From: an uncultured Atopobium sp.
GTDB taxonomy: Bacteria; Actinomycetota; Coriobacteriia; Coriobacteriales; Atopobiaceae
DNA length: 64,000 bases
Assembly: GCA_938036925.1 (NCBI GenBank)
Contig: CALHVU010000034.1
Coordinates: 1 to 64,000 of the forward strand
Direction: 5' to 3'
Below, piece by piece: positions 50,407 to 59,085 of this stretch. The translations under genes were made by a program, and so were the position numbers. The first letter of the stretch is position 1. Each line of letters starts with the position of its first letter. Below the pieces are notes generated by a model. That model had not been told where the DNA came from. It searched no databases and was given only the letters and a program-made list of their open reading frames with translations.

Positions 50407-50552
50407 TGAAAACTCCTCCATACGAGCGGTGCCTCGGATGTTAGATGGGCTGCACCGCAAAGCCACAAATCGGGTTACAAGTGTACAACAACGCATTAAC
50501 CTCGAAAAGTATAAATTTGCTCTCTTCAAAAACTACTCGTAATTTGTTTATG

Positions 50553-50564
50553 AAACACTTGTTC
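50553..50564. promoter_or_regulatory. LexA-box-like site upstream of dinB
   Basis: AAACACTTGTTC at 50553-50564 matches the Gram-positive SOS core GAAC-N4-GTTC with one mismatch. It lies about 30 bases before the dinB ATG and just ahead of a TATACA box (50579-50584). Regulation by LexA is an inference. Confidence 0.4.
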
Positions 50565-50593
50565 TATTTGTACAAAAAGTATACACTATTTCT

Positions 50594-51928
50594 ATGGAAA
50601 CATCAAAAGACATATCAGATAAAAACGCACGTAAATCGTGTAATTTTGAGTGGCATGGTAAAGCCATTGGGCTTCTTGACCTTGATGCGTTCTTTGCGTC
50701 TGTAGAACAACTTGATCATCCTGAGTGGCGCGGAAAACCAGTAATTGTTGGAGGCTCACCCCACAAACGAGGCGTTGTTTCAACCGCCTCTTATGAAGCA
50801 AGGAAGTTTGGCGTTCATTCTGCCATGCCTTCAGCTACTGCAGTAAGGCTCTGTCCGCAAGCAATTTGGACTCCAGGACGCTATGACAGATACTCTGAAA
50901 TGAGTGCTCTTGTTATGGGTTTTCTCAAAGATGAGACTCCCCTTGTTGAGCAGGTTTCTATTGATGAGGCATTTTTTGATATCACTCCAGGCAGATTCTC
51001 TAAAGAAAATCCTTTGGAGATCTGTAAGCGCATACAAAAGAAAGTTGCTGCGCTAGGCGTTACCTGTTCCATTGGCCTGGGAACAAACAAGACAATTGCT
51101 AAGATTGCCTCTGAGCAAGAAAAGCCTCGCGGTCTTACTGCGGTGTTTCCTGGTACAGAAGGACGCTTTCTGGCACCACTGCCTATTGAGGCCATGAGCG
51201 GCATTGGTCCTGCTATGGCAAAAACGCTCCATCAACAAGGAATCAGAACGCTTGGAGAGCTCTCAAGAGCAGATGCAACGTACCTCACTTCCCTTGTTGG
51301 CAATACAGCTTCAAAGATGATTTTGCGCGCGCAAGGAAAAGAAGTCTCAGAAGTTCATGAAGCTGCCCAGCCTCGTGACGTTAAGTCTGTTTCTAACGAG
51401 AGAACCTTTGAAACAGATTTGTTTGATAAACAAGAAATAGAAGAAGCCATCAGACACATTGCTGGTGTTGTAGGCAGACGTCTTCGCCGCAAACAGTTAC
51501 AAGGTTATACCGTAACGCTTAAGGTAAAAGCCTCTGCAACAGAGTCTCATACCGCTCAAAAAAGAATGCCTGCACCAACTGATGATGAGCACCTCTTTGC
51601 AGAGATTGCCGTTGACCTGCTTCCTGCCATTTGGAAAGAAGGGCAGCCAGTAAGACTGCTTGGTGTTGGTATTAGCTCATTTTCAGATGAGGAGCATGCC
51701 AAACCAGTGCAAGCGTCACTTTTTGATCAATTTGAAGCTACGTTTGACGCAGCAGCCCCTGGGCCTACAACAAAAAAGAAACCTCGGAGTGACTTACGTC
51801 ATCTCTCCGAGGTAACCGATAAACTCAAAGATAAATTTGGCGCTGATGCTGTGCAGTATGGTAGAGACCTACGCTTTGAGCATCGCGTCTCAGACACTAT
51901 GCCTACAGGCAAAAACGAACAAATCTAG
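50594..51928 (+). CDS. dinB: DNA polymerase IV (Y family)
   Basis: Translesion polymerase. The only plus-strand gene in the window. Catalytic motifs LLDLDAFFASVEQ (about 25-37, with steric-gate region) and QVSIDEAFFDITP (about 117) are present, then the thumb helix-hairpin-helix (AMSGIGPAMAKTLHQQGIRTLGEL) and little-finger domain (about 250-370). The C-terminal ~70 residues are basic and lack an evident canonical beta-clamp motif, though LFDQFEA could be a weak one. No Shine-Dalgarno precedes ATG 50594, and TATACA ends only about 9 bases before it, so the mRNA may be leaderless. Convergent with rsfS, 10 bases apart. Confidence 0.94.
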   Translation: METSKDISDKNARKSCNFEWHGKAIGLLDLDAFFASVEQLDHPEWRGKPVIVGGSPHKRGVVSTASYEARKFGVHSAMPSATAVRLCPQAIWTPGRYDRYSEMSALVMGFLKDETPLVEQVSIDEAFFDITPGRFSKENPLEICKRIQKKVAALGVTCSIGLGTNKTIAKIASEQEKPRGLTAVFPGTEGRFLAPLPIEAMSGIGPAMAKTLHQQGIRTLGELSRADATYLTSLVGNTASKMILRAQGKEVSEVHEAAQPRDVKSVSNERTFETDLFDKQEIEEAIRHIAGVVGRRLRRKQLQGYTVTLKVKASATESHTAQKRMPAPTDDEHLFAEIAVDLLPAIWKEGQPVRLLGVGISSFSDEEHAKPVQASLFDQFEATFDAAAPGPTTKKKPRSDLRHLSEVTDKLKDKFGADAVQYGRDLRFEHRVSDTMPTGKNEQI

Positions 51929-51938
51929 TACACCAAAA

Positions 51939-52415
51939 CTACTCAGTAGGATCAGCAGATTCTGGAAGATTGTCTACCAGGTCATCCTCAGAAAGCTCAA
52001 AAGCAGGAGCCAAAGCATCCTCTGGAAGATCGGCATAAGGAATCTCAGAAGTCATAGCACCCTCAATATCTAGCTCTACACGAGGAGCGTCTGCCCAAAG
52101 TCGCTCAAGACGATAGTAGGACCTTACCTCAGGCTGGAATACGTGAACAACAACTGAACCGTAATCAATAAGAATCCAGTTGAGACCGTCGCGACCCTCA
52201 GTAGAAATTGGACGAATGCCGCAGTTTGCCGTGACCTTCTCGCGAACCTCATCAACAATAGCGTCAGCCAAACGAGCATTTCCACCAGTGCAGATAACAA
52301 AGTAATCGCAGACGTCACTGAGACCAGTTAGATCTAGTACCAGAATATCTTCAGCTTTCTTTTGATCTGCAGCAATTGCAGCAGTCTTTGCAAGCTCAAG
52401 TGAAGTTACAGCCAT
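51939..52415 (-). CDS. rsfS: Ribosomal silencing factor RsfS
   Basis: Binds L14 and blocks subunit joining in starvation. The conserved domain (about 5-115) has AEDILVLDLTGLSDVCDYFVICTGGNARLADAIVDEV, then EGRDGLNWILIDYGSVVVHVF and YYRLERLWADAP (read in parts). A 40-residue acidic C-terminal tail is extra. GGAG precedes its ATG. It follows yqeK, completing the nadD-yqeK-rsfS set. Confidence 0.95.
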   Translation of the reverse strand: MAVTSLELAKTAAIAADQKKAEDILVLDLTGLSDVCDYFVICTGGNARLADAIVDEVREKVTANCGIRPISTEGRDGLNWILIDYGSVVVHVFQPEVRSYYRLERLWADAPRVELDIEGAMTSEIPYADLPEDALAPAFELSEDDLVDNLPESADPTE

Positions 52416-52444
52416 GAATTTCTCCGTTTTCTCATGTAGCCAGG

Positions 52445-53083
52445 CTACTTAGATTTCTTCTCAATCATCTCATTGTATAGGGCAATTGAGTTTGGATACA
52501 AATAACTCCTTGATGAAATCACATACATCATAACGCTACAAAACGCCGTCTCATAAAGCTCATCGAGAGAGCCGCCACGTAAATATACGTTTCTTGCTTC
52601 TTCGACCGATGTAAAGTTTGGACGCAAAGGCTCAATAAGATCAGCTACATACAAGATTTTGTCTAGCTTGCTCATCTGACGGTCGCCCGTAGTGTGCTTC
52701 TGAATGGCGCTGAGAATCTGCTCAGAAAGCCAAGGATAGATGGCTGGTAGCGTTTTTGCGGCGAGAGGACCATGTAAGAGCCCAACAATTTTCTGATAAG
52801 GAGCTTCTGTCTGGATACGAAAGCGTTCTGCCAGTTTAATGGTTTCTGCATCAGGAAGAAGTTTCTCCCAATCATGCAAAATACCTGCAACACGAGCGCT
52901 CAACATATCTGCACCATAAGCCCGCGCAAGCGTTTCTGCACAATGTCCCACAGAGATAGAATGCGCAAAACGCTTAGAGTTCTTGTGATACATATGACTC
53001 TTCAAATCAGACTCAAGCTGATCAATGAGCGCCTGTTGTTCTGCGGAGTAGACAATATCTTTTGATATAAGTGTTCTTTCCAT
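52445..53083 (-). CDS. yqeK: HD-domain hydrolase YqeK (diadenosine tetraphosphatase-like)
   Basis: A 212-residue HD protein. Motifs: KRFAHSISVGHCAETLA (first His), GILHDWEKLL with the HD pair (about 68), LLHGPLAAKTL, AIQKHTTGDRQMSKLDKILYVADLIEPLR. YqeK members hydrolyse Ap4A symmetrically, which is the likely reaction here. The order nadD-yqeK-rsfS is conserved. About 100 bases upstream hold a small hairpin past nadD and a TTGACA box but no gene. Confidence 0.92.
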   Translation of the reverse strand: MERTLISKDIVYSAEQQALIDQLESDLKSHMYHKNSKRFAHSISVGHCAETLARAYGADMLSARVAGILHDWEKLLPDAETIKLAERFRIQTEAPYQKIVGLLHGPLAAKTLPAIYPWLSEQILSAIQKHTTGDRQMSKLDKILYVADLIEPLRPNFTSVEEARNVYLRGGSLDELYETAFCSVMMYVISSRSYLYPNSIALYNEMIEKKSK

Positions 53084-53187
53084 TATGTCCTACAAAATAT
53101 TGAGTCAAGCCTAATCTCTACCTGTTTGACACTGCCTTGTTACTGGCGTATGTCAATCTGAGCAGCGGGTCGCTTTGGCTTGACCAC

Positions 53188-53874
53188 TTAATTGAGTGGC
53201 GTTGTGTCGGCGCCATAAAGCCCATGCTTGTGAATGTAACCTGTTACAGAATCGGGAGTTAGGTATCTGAGGCTCTGACCATTTTGAACTCTACTACGCA
53301 AATAGCTTGATGAGATTGCTAGTGCGGGAACCTCAAGATAGGTTACCTTGAAGTCATAAGGTGAGTCTGCAATAACCTTTTGAGCACGACTCAGCTCATA
53401 ACCAGGACGCGTTGCAGCAACAAAGTGAGCAAGCTCAGCTACGGTCTGTGCATCTTTCCAGGCGACAATATCAGCAATTGCATCTGCACCAGTAATAAAG
53501 AAAAATTCAACGTTAGAGGGATATACCTTACGCAATCTTCTGAGTGTATCAGCGGTGTAGGTGATGCCCTCATAATCCACCTCAAAACGAGAAGCAACAA
53601 AATGAGGATTATCTGAGGTTGCCAGAAGCGTCATTGAGTAACGGTCTTCTCCCCTGGTAACTCCCTTATTTTGTTTGAACGCAGGGCGACCAGCAGGCAT
53701 GAAAACCACAACATCGAGGTTGAGATCATCATATGCCTGCTCAGCGGCTACCAAGTGGCCGTTATGAATGGGGTCAAAGGTTCCACCCATGATTCCCAGA
53801 CGATAGGTGCGGTTTTTATCCTGTCCCAAACGAGGCAGGCCAGGGTGCATGTTATTTAAGACGTCGGCTGCCAT
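53188..53874 (-). CDS. nadD: Nicotinate-nucleotide adenylyltransferase
   Basis: Forms deamido-NAD from nicotinate mononucleotide and ATP. The 228-residue protein carries the nucleotidyltransferase motif GIMGGTFDPIHNGHLVAAEQA (about 29-49), FFITGADAIADIVAWK, and the C-terminal ISSSYLRSRVQNGQSLRYL (SxSxxR) segment. There is an N-terminal extension of about 26 residues before the Rossmann strand. It begins 3 bases after the obgE stop. Confidence 0.96.
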   Translation of the reverse strand: MAADVLNNMHPGLPRLGQDKNRTYRLGIMGGTFDPIHNGHLVAAEQAYDDLNLDVVVFMPAGRPAFKQNKGVTRGEDRYSMTLLATSDNPHFVASRFEVDYEGITYTADTLRRLRKVYPSNVEFFFITGADAIADIVAWKDAQTVAELAHFVAATRPGYELSRAQKVIADSPYDFKVTYLEVPALAISSSYLRSRVQNGQSLRYLTPDSVTGYIHKHGLYGADTTPLN

Positions 53875-53877
53875 ACA

Positions 53878-55326
53878 CTACTCAGTTTCTGAAGAAGCGC
53901 CAGCTACTTGAGACGGATCAGATGAAGTCTCTTCAAACTCAACATCTTCGAATTGCTGGTCTGAGGCGTCTTCATCAGGAATCTCTATACCATCTGTATT
54001 TGGTTTATTTGGATCCTCATAGGTAAAGGTGAGCTCAAGAATGCGAATCTCATCGCCGTCAACTGCACCAGCCTTTGCCAGCTGTACTTCAAGACCCATA
54101 CGATCAAGACGACGCTGTAGATATGCCACAGCCTCATCATTGTCCCAATCGGTCTGAATAACCATGCGCTCAATCTGACCGCCGGAGACACGCCACGCAT
54201 GACGCTCTTCTCGCTCAATGCGAAGCTTGCTGTCACGACGAAGTCGCTGGTTCTCCCAAGACTCGCTGCGATCAACCGTAGGCGTAGTAATGGCAATTTC
54301 TTTGCGGAGCTCAGCCACTTCTGCAGCACAGGTAGTAACAAAGTCATCAAGATTTAAACCAGTTACCGTAGAGATAGCAAAAAAGGTTCTATCATCTGCC
54401 TCTGCAGCTTTTCTGAGCGCCTCGATGGCATCTTCTGTACCAGGCATATCGCATTTGTTTGCTACCACAATCTGAGGGCGATCAGCCAGCTTTGAAGCAT
54501 ATGCTTTGAGCTCCTCGTTAATAGCGTGGTAGTCCTCTACAGGATCTCTGCCTTCATAGCCACCAGTAACGTCAACCATGTGGACAATAAGCGCCGTGCG
54601 CTCAATATGACGAAGGAATTGATGACCAAGGCCCTTGCCCTCAGAGGCACCCTCGATAAGACCAGGGACGTCCGCGCAGACAAACGACTGACCGTTCTGT
54701 GCGCGAACAACACCCAAGTTTGGAACAAGGGTGGTAAATGGATAGTCAGCAATCTTTGGACGAGCAGCACTGATACGTGCAATTAGAGAGCTCTTACCAA
54801 CAGAAGGCATACCCACCAAGGCCACATCTGCCATGAGCTTCATCTCTAGCTCAATCCAGTGCTCTTGGGCTGGCTCGCCCTTCTCGGCAAATGCTGGTGC
54901 ACGCCTCACTGAGGTGACAAAGTGAATGTTACCGCGGCCACCATTGCCACCAGGAGCAACAACTACCTGCTCACCTGGAGAAGTAAGATCGGCAATCTCG
55001 TAGAGTGGCTCTTGCGTTTCTGGATCAAGCTCGCGCACAACGGTTCCCAGGGGCACCTTGAGCAGCAAATCCTGTCCATCAGAGCCATGACGGCGAGCAC
55101 CCTTACCGTGGGTACCACGCTCGGCCTTAAAGTGATGCTTGTAGCGGTAATCAATCAGAGACGAAAGCTGCGCGTCTGCAACAATGACAACATTGCCGCC
55201 GTGACCGCCATCGCCACCGTCAGGACCGCCTTTTGGAACATATGCTTCTCGGCGGAAAGACATGCAGCCTGCGCCGCCGTCTCCGCCTTTAACGTTGATA
55301 TGACAAAGATCAGTGAAAGTTTCCAC
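53878..55326 (-). CDS. obgE: GTPase Obg/CgtA
   Basis: Ribosome-associated GTPase in 50S maturation and stress signalling. The N-terminal glycine-rich Obg fold (DLCHINVKGGDGGAGCMSFRRE, PDGGDGGHGGNVV) runs to about 157, the G domain has GMPSVGKSSL (about 168), DVPGLIEGASEGKGLGH and NKCDMP, and an OCT domain (about 350-430) follows, then a very acidic 45-residue tail. At 482 residues it matches actinobacterial Obg. The start is GTG 55326 with AAGGAGG upstream. Confidence 0.97.
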   Translation of the reverse strand: METFTDLCHINVKGGDGGAGCMSFRREAYVPKGGPDGGDGGHGGNVVIVADAQLSSLIDYRYKHHFKAERGTHGKGARRHGSDGQDLLLKVPLGTVVRELDPETQEPLYEIADLTSPGEQVVVAPGGNGGRGNIHFVTSVRRAPAFAEKGEPAQEHWIELEMKLMADVALVGMPSVGKSSLIARISAARPKIADYPFTTLVPNLGVVRAQNGQSFVCADVPGLIEGASEGKGLGHQFLRHIERTALIVHMVDVTGGYEGRDPVEDYHAINEELKAYASKLADRPQIVVANKCDMPGTEDAIEALRKAAEADDRTFFAISTVTGLNLDDFVTTCAAEVAELRKEIAITTPTVDRSESWENQRLRRDSKLRIEREERHAWRVSGGQIERMVIQTDWDNDEAVAYLQRRLDRMGLEVQLAKAGAVDGDEIRILELTFTYEDPNKPNTDGIEIPDEDASDQQFEDVEFEETSSDPSQVAGASSETE

Positions 55327-55395
55327 GTGTCCTCCTTCTAATACCTTAATGTTACGGCATTTACCAGCGAAGCATAGTGAAAACGCGAGAAGTTC

Positions 55396-56145
55396 TTATG
55401 AGAACACGAGGACAACAACAATTACCGCAACGCCAAGAATCATCAAGGCAAAGTCTGATGGAGTCAAAGGATAGCGTTTAAATGCAGATGAAGCGTTCCT
55501 TAAATAAAAACCTCGCTGCTCAGCTGCAAGTGCTGAGGCATCAGCTTTTTTAACCGAGCTTACCAGCAGAGGAACAATCAAAGGCATGGTAAGCTGGAGC
55601 TTCTTAATTGGATTTTTGGTATCAAACTCAACACCGCGAGCCATCTGAGCCTCCATGATATGGTTCATCTCGGAAGCAAAGACTGGAACAAAGCGCAAAA
55701 CCGTTGCAATGGTGAATGCATAGGGGTATGGGACATGCGCCACTTCTACCAGCGCATTCATTAGATCTTCTACACGCATAAGCGAAAGCATAGAAAGCAG
55801 CGGCAGTGCCAGCGCAATTGTTTTGAGAGCAACGTTAAAACCGCGCTCCAAACCACCTACCGTGATGAATAAAAAGAGCGTTTGACCAGCGGGGGCAACA
55901 AGCGTCTGTACAACGCACAAGATAAGGCCTAAAACGGCAAAGCCAAATACCAGCTTAAAAGTCTTCTGAGCGTTCTGCGAGACAACTCCCACGCAAATAG
56001 TGAGCGCGAGTACTGCAAGCACCTCAAGCGTTCCTTGTGCAGCAAAGGCGGCTGCAAAGAGCTCAAGCGCAAACACAAGCTTGGCCACAGGATTTGCCTT
56101 ATGAAGGAAGCTTGTTCCTTCGGTGTAATCAATAACACTACCCAC
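55396..56145 (-). CDS. ecfT: ECF transporter transmembrane component EcfT
   Basis: Energy-coupling membrane subunit that links S-component and ATPases. About 249 residues with around five membrane segments and the two EcfT coupling-helix motifs: QMARGVEFDTKNP (A-R-G type, about 170) and AEQRGFYL (A-x-R-G, about 208). It is the third gene of the trpP-like S/A-A/T operon. GTG 56145 has AAGGAGG six bases upstream and overlaps the ATPase stop by 8 bases, so stoichiometric coupled synthesis is likely. Confidence 0.93.
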   Translation of the reverse strand: MGSVIDYTEGTSFLHKANPVAKLVFALELFAAAFAAQGTLEVLAVLALTICVGVVSQNAQKTFKLVFGFAVLGLILCVVQTLVAPAGQTLFLFITVGGLERGFNVALKTIALALPLLSMLSLMRVEDLMNALVEVAHVPYPYAFTIATVLRFVPVFASEMNHIMEAQMARGVEFDTKNPIKKLQLTMPLIVPLLVSSVKKADASALAAEQRGFYLRNASSAFKRYPLTPSDFALMILGVAVIVVVLVFS

Positions 56146-58063
56146 GAAGAGCCTCCTTACCATTCAGCGTTGCCGCAATACGAGCAATCTCAAACTGATG
56201 CTGCAATGCATCAAGCACCTCGGAAGCGCTGTTAAGTCCAACAAATGATGAATCCACGTGCGCACCCGCAAGCTTTGACAGCTGAATCATCTGAGGAGCC
56301 TCAACATACGCTTCCTTCAAAACCTCATCTGTCGAGAAGATCTGTGTGACTTCTCCATCATCTAACACGCTGCCATGCGCCATAACGACAATTCTTGTGG
56401 CAAAGTCCAGCACAACCTCCATGTCATGACAGACCATAAGAACTGCACAGCCCTTCTCGCACAGTGATTTGACCATATTCATGACCTGCATGCACTCTTT
56501 GTAATCCAGACCCGAAGTTGGCTCATCAAGCACAAGAATATCTGGCTCGCAGGCAACCACAGATGCAAGCGCAACCATCTGACGCTGTCCGCGAGAAAGC
56601 ATAAACGGCGACGCATCCGCATCAAGCCCCATGCGATCAATTACTTCAAGCGCTTTCTTGCGCGCATCCTCTGCAGACACAGCCTTGAGCTCAAGACCAA
56701 ACGCAATCTCCTCAAGGACACTCTCTTTACAAATCTGGTAATCAGGATTTTGGAACAGCGTAGAGACGTGTTGAGCAATCTGCGACGTCTTCCAATCCTT
56801 GCACGATGCACCCTTAAGGTGAATGTCTCCAGATCGAGGACGCAACAGGCCATTTACCAGCTTAGTTAAAGTTGTTTTACCTGCGCCATTTTGACCGACA
56901 AGTGCCACAAGCTCACCAGGATGCAAACTGAGGGAGACGCGCTCAACACCATCAGTACTCCCCTGATATTTAAAAGTGGCGTCGATAACGTCAAGAACAG
57001 ATTGAACGCTTGGCTGCTCTGCGTCTTGAAGAATACCAATCCTGTCAAATGGGCCGCTCGATTCAGCAACCACAGGACCATCTATTTTTGGAAGATATGT
57101 CTCCCCTGCTAACTCGACGTCATTAGTAGCTACTGGTTCAGAGTCCTCTGTAAGGGAAATACTGCGATGCTGGAGAGCGCCTACACAGCACGCAAGCTGC
57201 TTGGCGGCTGACTGAACTGACAGTGCAGTCTCATCGCAGACAGCCTGATCTGCCTCACTGAGCAAGTGAGCATACTCAGACTGATGAGAGAGCTCATAGA
57301 CGCCCTTTGAGACGCGCACGCAACGAGGAACATCAACGCCAACCTCTTGCAGTAAATCTACCTGAGAGAACACTTCCTCACCGCTACCGTATGCACAAAT
57401 GGAGCCCTTGTCCATAACGGCAATCTTTGAGCAATACTTAGCGAGAAGACCTACTTTCTGCTCAATTACCACAACCGTAATACCTTTGGTTTTGTTGAGC
57501 TCTGAAAGGGTCTGGAAGATTAACTCGGACGACGTTGGATCTAAGGCCGCTGTTGGCTCATCAAGCACCATAACCTGTGGCTGAAGCGCCAAAAGTGCCG
57601 CTATAGCAACCTTTTGCTTCTGTCCACCAGAAAGAGAAGCAATCTCTCTAAAGCGGAGGTTGGCAATACCAACTGTCTCTAGAGCATAGGTAATGCGCTC
57701 TGGAATCTCTGCATGAGGAACCGCAAAGTTCTCAAGGCCAAAGAGAAGCTCATCCTCAACAATTGAAGCAACCATCTGCGCGTTGATATCCTGGGTTACA
57801 GAACCCACAATTTTAGAGATATCAGTCAGCGCAACTGTGCAGGTGTCCATTCCAGCGACAAGAATCTTTCCAAAGAAACTTCCTCTAAAGTGATGAGGAA
57901 TAGCGCCAGAAAGCGCAAGAGCAAGCGTGGACTTGCCTGCGCCAGAAGGACCAACAATACCTACAAAGTCACCCTCCTGAACGCTCAGTGACAGCTCATT
58001 CAGAGCATGCGCTGAGCTATCAGGATAGCTATATGACACAGATTGAACTTCAATAATAGACAC
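56138..58063 (-). CDS. ecfA: Fused ECF transporter ATPase (EcfA1-EcfA2 in one chain)
   Basis: A 641-residue protein holding both ECF ATPases. Domain 1 (about 1-240): Walker A GPSGAGKS, signature LSGGQKQK, Walker B VMVLDEPTAALD. A ~115-residue linker with no clear fold (about 245-360). Domain 2 (about 361-600): GQNGAGKT, a signature of LSRGQRQM (Arg for the usual Gly), ILVLDEPTSGLD. Most ECF systems use two separate chains; fused forms occur in some actinobacteria. GTG 58063 has GGAGAA upstream. It lies between S-component and ecfT. Confidence 0.93.
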   Translation of the reverse strand: MSIIEVQSVSYSYPDSSAHALNELSLSVQEGDFVGIVGPSGAGKSTLALALSGAIPHHFRGSFFGKILVAGMDTCTVALTDISKIVGSVTQDINAQMVASIVEDELLFGLENFAVPHAEIPERITYALETVGIANLRFREIASLSGGQKQKVAIAALLALQPQVMVLDEPTAALDPTSSELIFQTLSELNKTKGITVVVIEQKVGLLAKYCSKIAVMDKGSICAYGSGEEVFSQVDLLQEVGVDVPRCVRVSKGVYELSHQSEYAHLLSEADQAVCDETALSVQSAAKQLACCVGALQHRSISLTEDSEPVATNDVELAGETYLPKIDGPVVAESSGPFDRIGILQDAEQPSVQSVLDVIDATFKYQGSTDGVERVSLSLHPGELVALVGQNGAGKTTLTKLVNGLLRPRSGDIHLKGASCKDWKTSQIAQHVSTLFQNPDYQICKESVLEEIAFGLELKAVSAEDARKKALEVIDRMGLDADASPFMLSRGQRQMVALASVVACEPDILVLDEPTSGLDYKECMQVMNMVKSLCEKGCAVLMVCHDMEVVLDFATRIVVMAHGSVLDDGEVTQIFSTDEVLKEAYVEAPQMIQLSKLAGAHVDSSFVGLNSASEVLDALQHQFEIARIAATLNGKEALRG

Positions 58064-58098
58064 AGTGTTCTCCAGGAAATATGTGCGTATCTAAGAAC

Positions 58099-58692
58099 TT
58101 ATCGACCCAAAACCTTCTTAAGAGGAGCCGCAAGAACCTGAACAACAATAGCATTAAAAAATGCGGTTCCCACGATGACAGGAAGCATTACGTAGAAAAG
58201 CTCAATAGTTGCACCCTTTGCTGGAATAGCAATGGCAGCAAAGATCAAGCCAGAAATAAGAGTGGTTACAAAAGAACCAATTGCTGGCATTACTGGCTTA
58301 TCTGCAAGAGCGGACCTTGTGAAGGCAAACATAACAAGTGAAGCTGCGCCCTCTGCAACAAAATCAGCACCAGGAACAGAGGTGGTCAGCTGAATAACGG
58401 TAGCTGCGATAAGACCAATTACCAGGCTCTGAACAGCGTTTGGCTTAAGCAAAAGAATAGCCAGGCAGAACGAAGAAATAATAAACTCTGGACCAATTCC
58501 AATAGCACTAATTGCCTTACCAACGGTCAGGTTAAGAATAAAACCAGCAGCAATAAGGACGGCAACAAGGACTAGAGAAGTAACATCCAATACTCCTGCA
58601 TTTTTTGAAACAGCAACAACACGTGGTGCCTGCTCTGCAGATCCTGTCTCTGTGCCTGCGGTGTTAACCTCATTGAGATTTTCTGTAGACAT
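58099..58692 (-). CDS. trpP: ECF transporter S-component, tryptophan-specific (TrpP-like)
   Basis: Membrane substrate-binding subunit of 197 residues with about six hydrophobic helices after a hydrophilic ~35-residue N-terminus. The segment GPEFIISSFCLAILLLKPNA and following helices resemble the KPDMMLxxMFxxILL region of Bacillus TrpP, as judged by eye. The strongest evidence for tryptophan is regulatory: the gene is preceded by a complete Trp attenuator with a WWW leader peptide (58786-58971). It heads the operon with the fused ATPase and EcfT, which makes this a self-contained transporter unlike the shared-module TrpP of Firmicutes. AAAGGAG precedes ATG 58692. Confidence 0.85.
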   Translation of the reverse strand: MSTENLNEVNTAGTETGSAEQAPRVVAVSKNAGVLDVTSLVLVAVLIAAGFILNLTVGKAISAIGIGPEFIISSFCLAILLLKPNAVQSLVIGLIAATVIQLTTSVPGADFVAEGAASLVMFAFTRSALADKPVMPAIGSFVTTLISGLIFAAIAIPAKGATIELFYVMLPVIVGTAFFNAIVVQVLAAPLKKVLGR

Positions 58693-58785
58693 ACAAACTC
58701 CTTTAACGCAAAACTAAAACGTACAAACAAAACTTTTAACAACACGGGTTTCTCGCCATCCGGATTTAGCAAGAAACGTACGCAC

Positions 58786-58812
58786 AAAAAAAGCTCTCGG
58801 TCACCCGAGAGC
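58786..58812 (-). terminator. Attenuator terminator of the trpP operon
   Basis: GCTCTCGG and CCGAGAGC form a perfect 8-bp stem with a 4-base loop and seven T on the minus strand, 26 bases after the leader peptide stop. CGGTCA inside the leader ORF (58845-58850) is complementary to TGACCG covering the terminator loop and stem (58798-58803), giving a mutually exclusive antiterminator. A third pairing (CAACTT with GAGTTG, about 58859-58864 with 58834-58839) could form the competing upstream hairpin. Confidence 0.88.
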
Positions 58813-58837
58813 CTCTAAATGCGTATGCAGAAGCAAC

Positions 58838-58900
58838 TCATCGCTGACCGGAGAAAGACAAGTTGTTCCACCACCACTGCTGAGTGCATGTAGCGCGCAT
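58838..58900 (-). CDS. trpL: Tryptophan leader peptide (attenuation)
   Basis: A 20-codon ORF with three adjacent Trp codons (QQWWWNN, codons 9-11 at 58868-58876). ATG 58900 has a very strong GGGAGGAGG ribosome site seven bases upstream, and the TGA stop is at 58838-58840. Actinobacterial trp leader peptides carry a similar NWWW run. Ribosome stalling at the Trp codons when Trp-tRNA is scarce would favour the antiterminator and let transcription enter trpP. It is too short for routine gene finding and is absent from usual annotation by length cut-off. Confidence 0.92.
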   Translation of the reverse strand: MRATCTQQWWWNNLSFSGQR

Positions 58901-58940
58901 GATATGTCCTCCTCCCAAGAGCGTAAATTGCAATGTAAGA

Positions 58941-58971
58941 AGAATACCATTACTTTGTCAGATTATGTCAA
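58941..58971 (-). promoter_or_regulatory. Promoter of the trpL-trpP operon
   Basis: On the minus strand a perfect TTGACA -35 (58966-58971) and an extended -10 TGG-TATTCT (58941-58946 plus TG) lie 19 bases apart. The predicted start is near 58934, about 34 bases before the leader ATG. The interval 58693-59085 contains this promoter, the leader, the attenuator and the rpmA terminator and no other gene. Confidence 0.7.
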
Positions 58972-59032
58972 GAAATACATTAAGAAACAATTTAGAAACT
59001 GTGAACGGTACGCATAAGATACCGCGAGAAAC

Positions 59033-59058
59033 AAAAAAGGGGTCCCGAAGGACCCCTT
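59033..59058 (-). terminator. Terminator of the rplU-rpmA transcript
   Basis: AAGGGGTCC/GGACCCCTT with a TTCG-type loop followed by six T on the minus strand, shortly after the rpmA stop. Confidence 0.93.
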
Positions 59059-59085
59059 GAATGAACTGCGAATGTTCAAGAAAAC

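Noticed and set aside
58868..58876. The WWW codons as a chance run in noncoding DNA
   Set aside because: The ORF has an optimal ribosome site, correct length, a promoter upstream and a terminator with antiterminator pairing downstream, and it precedes a transporter resembling TrpP.
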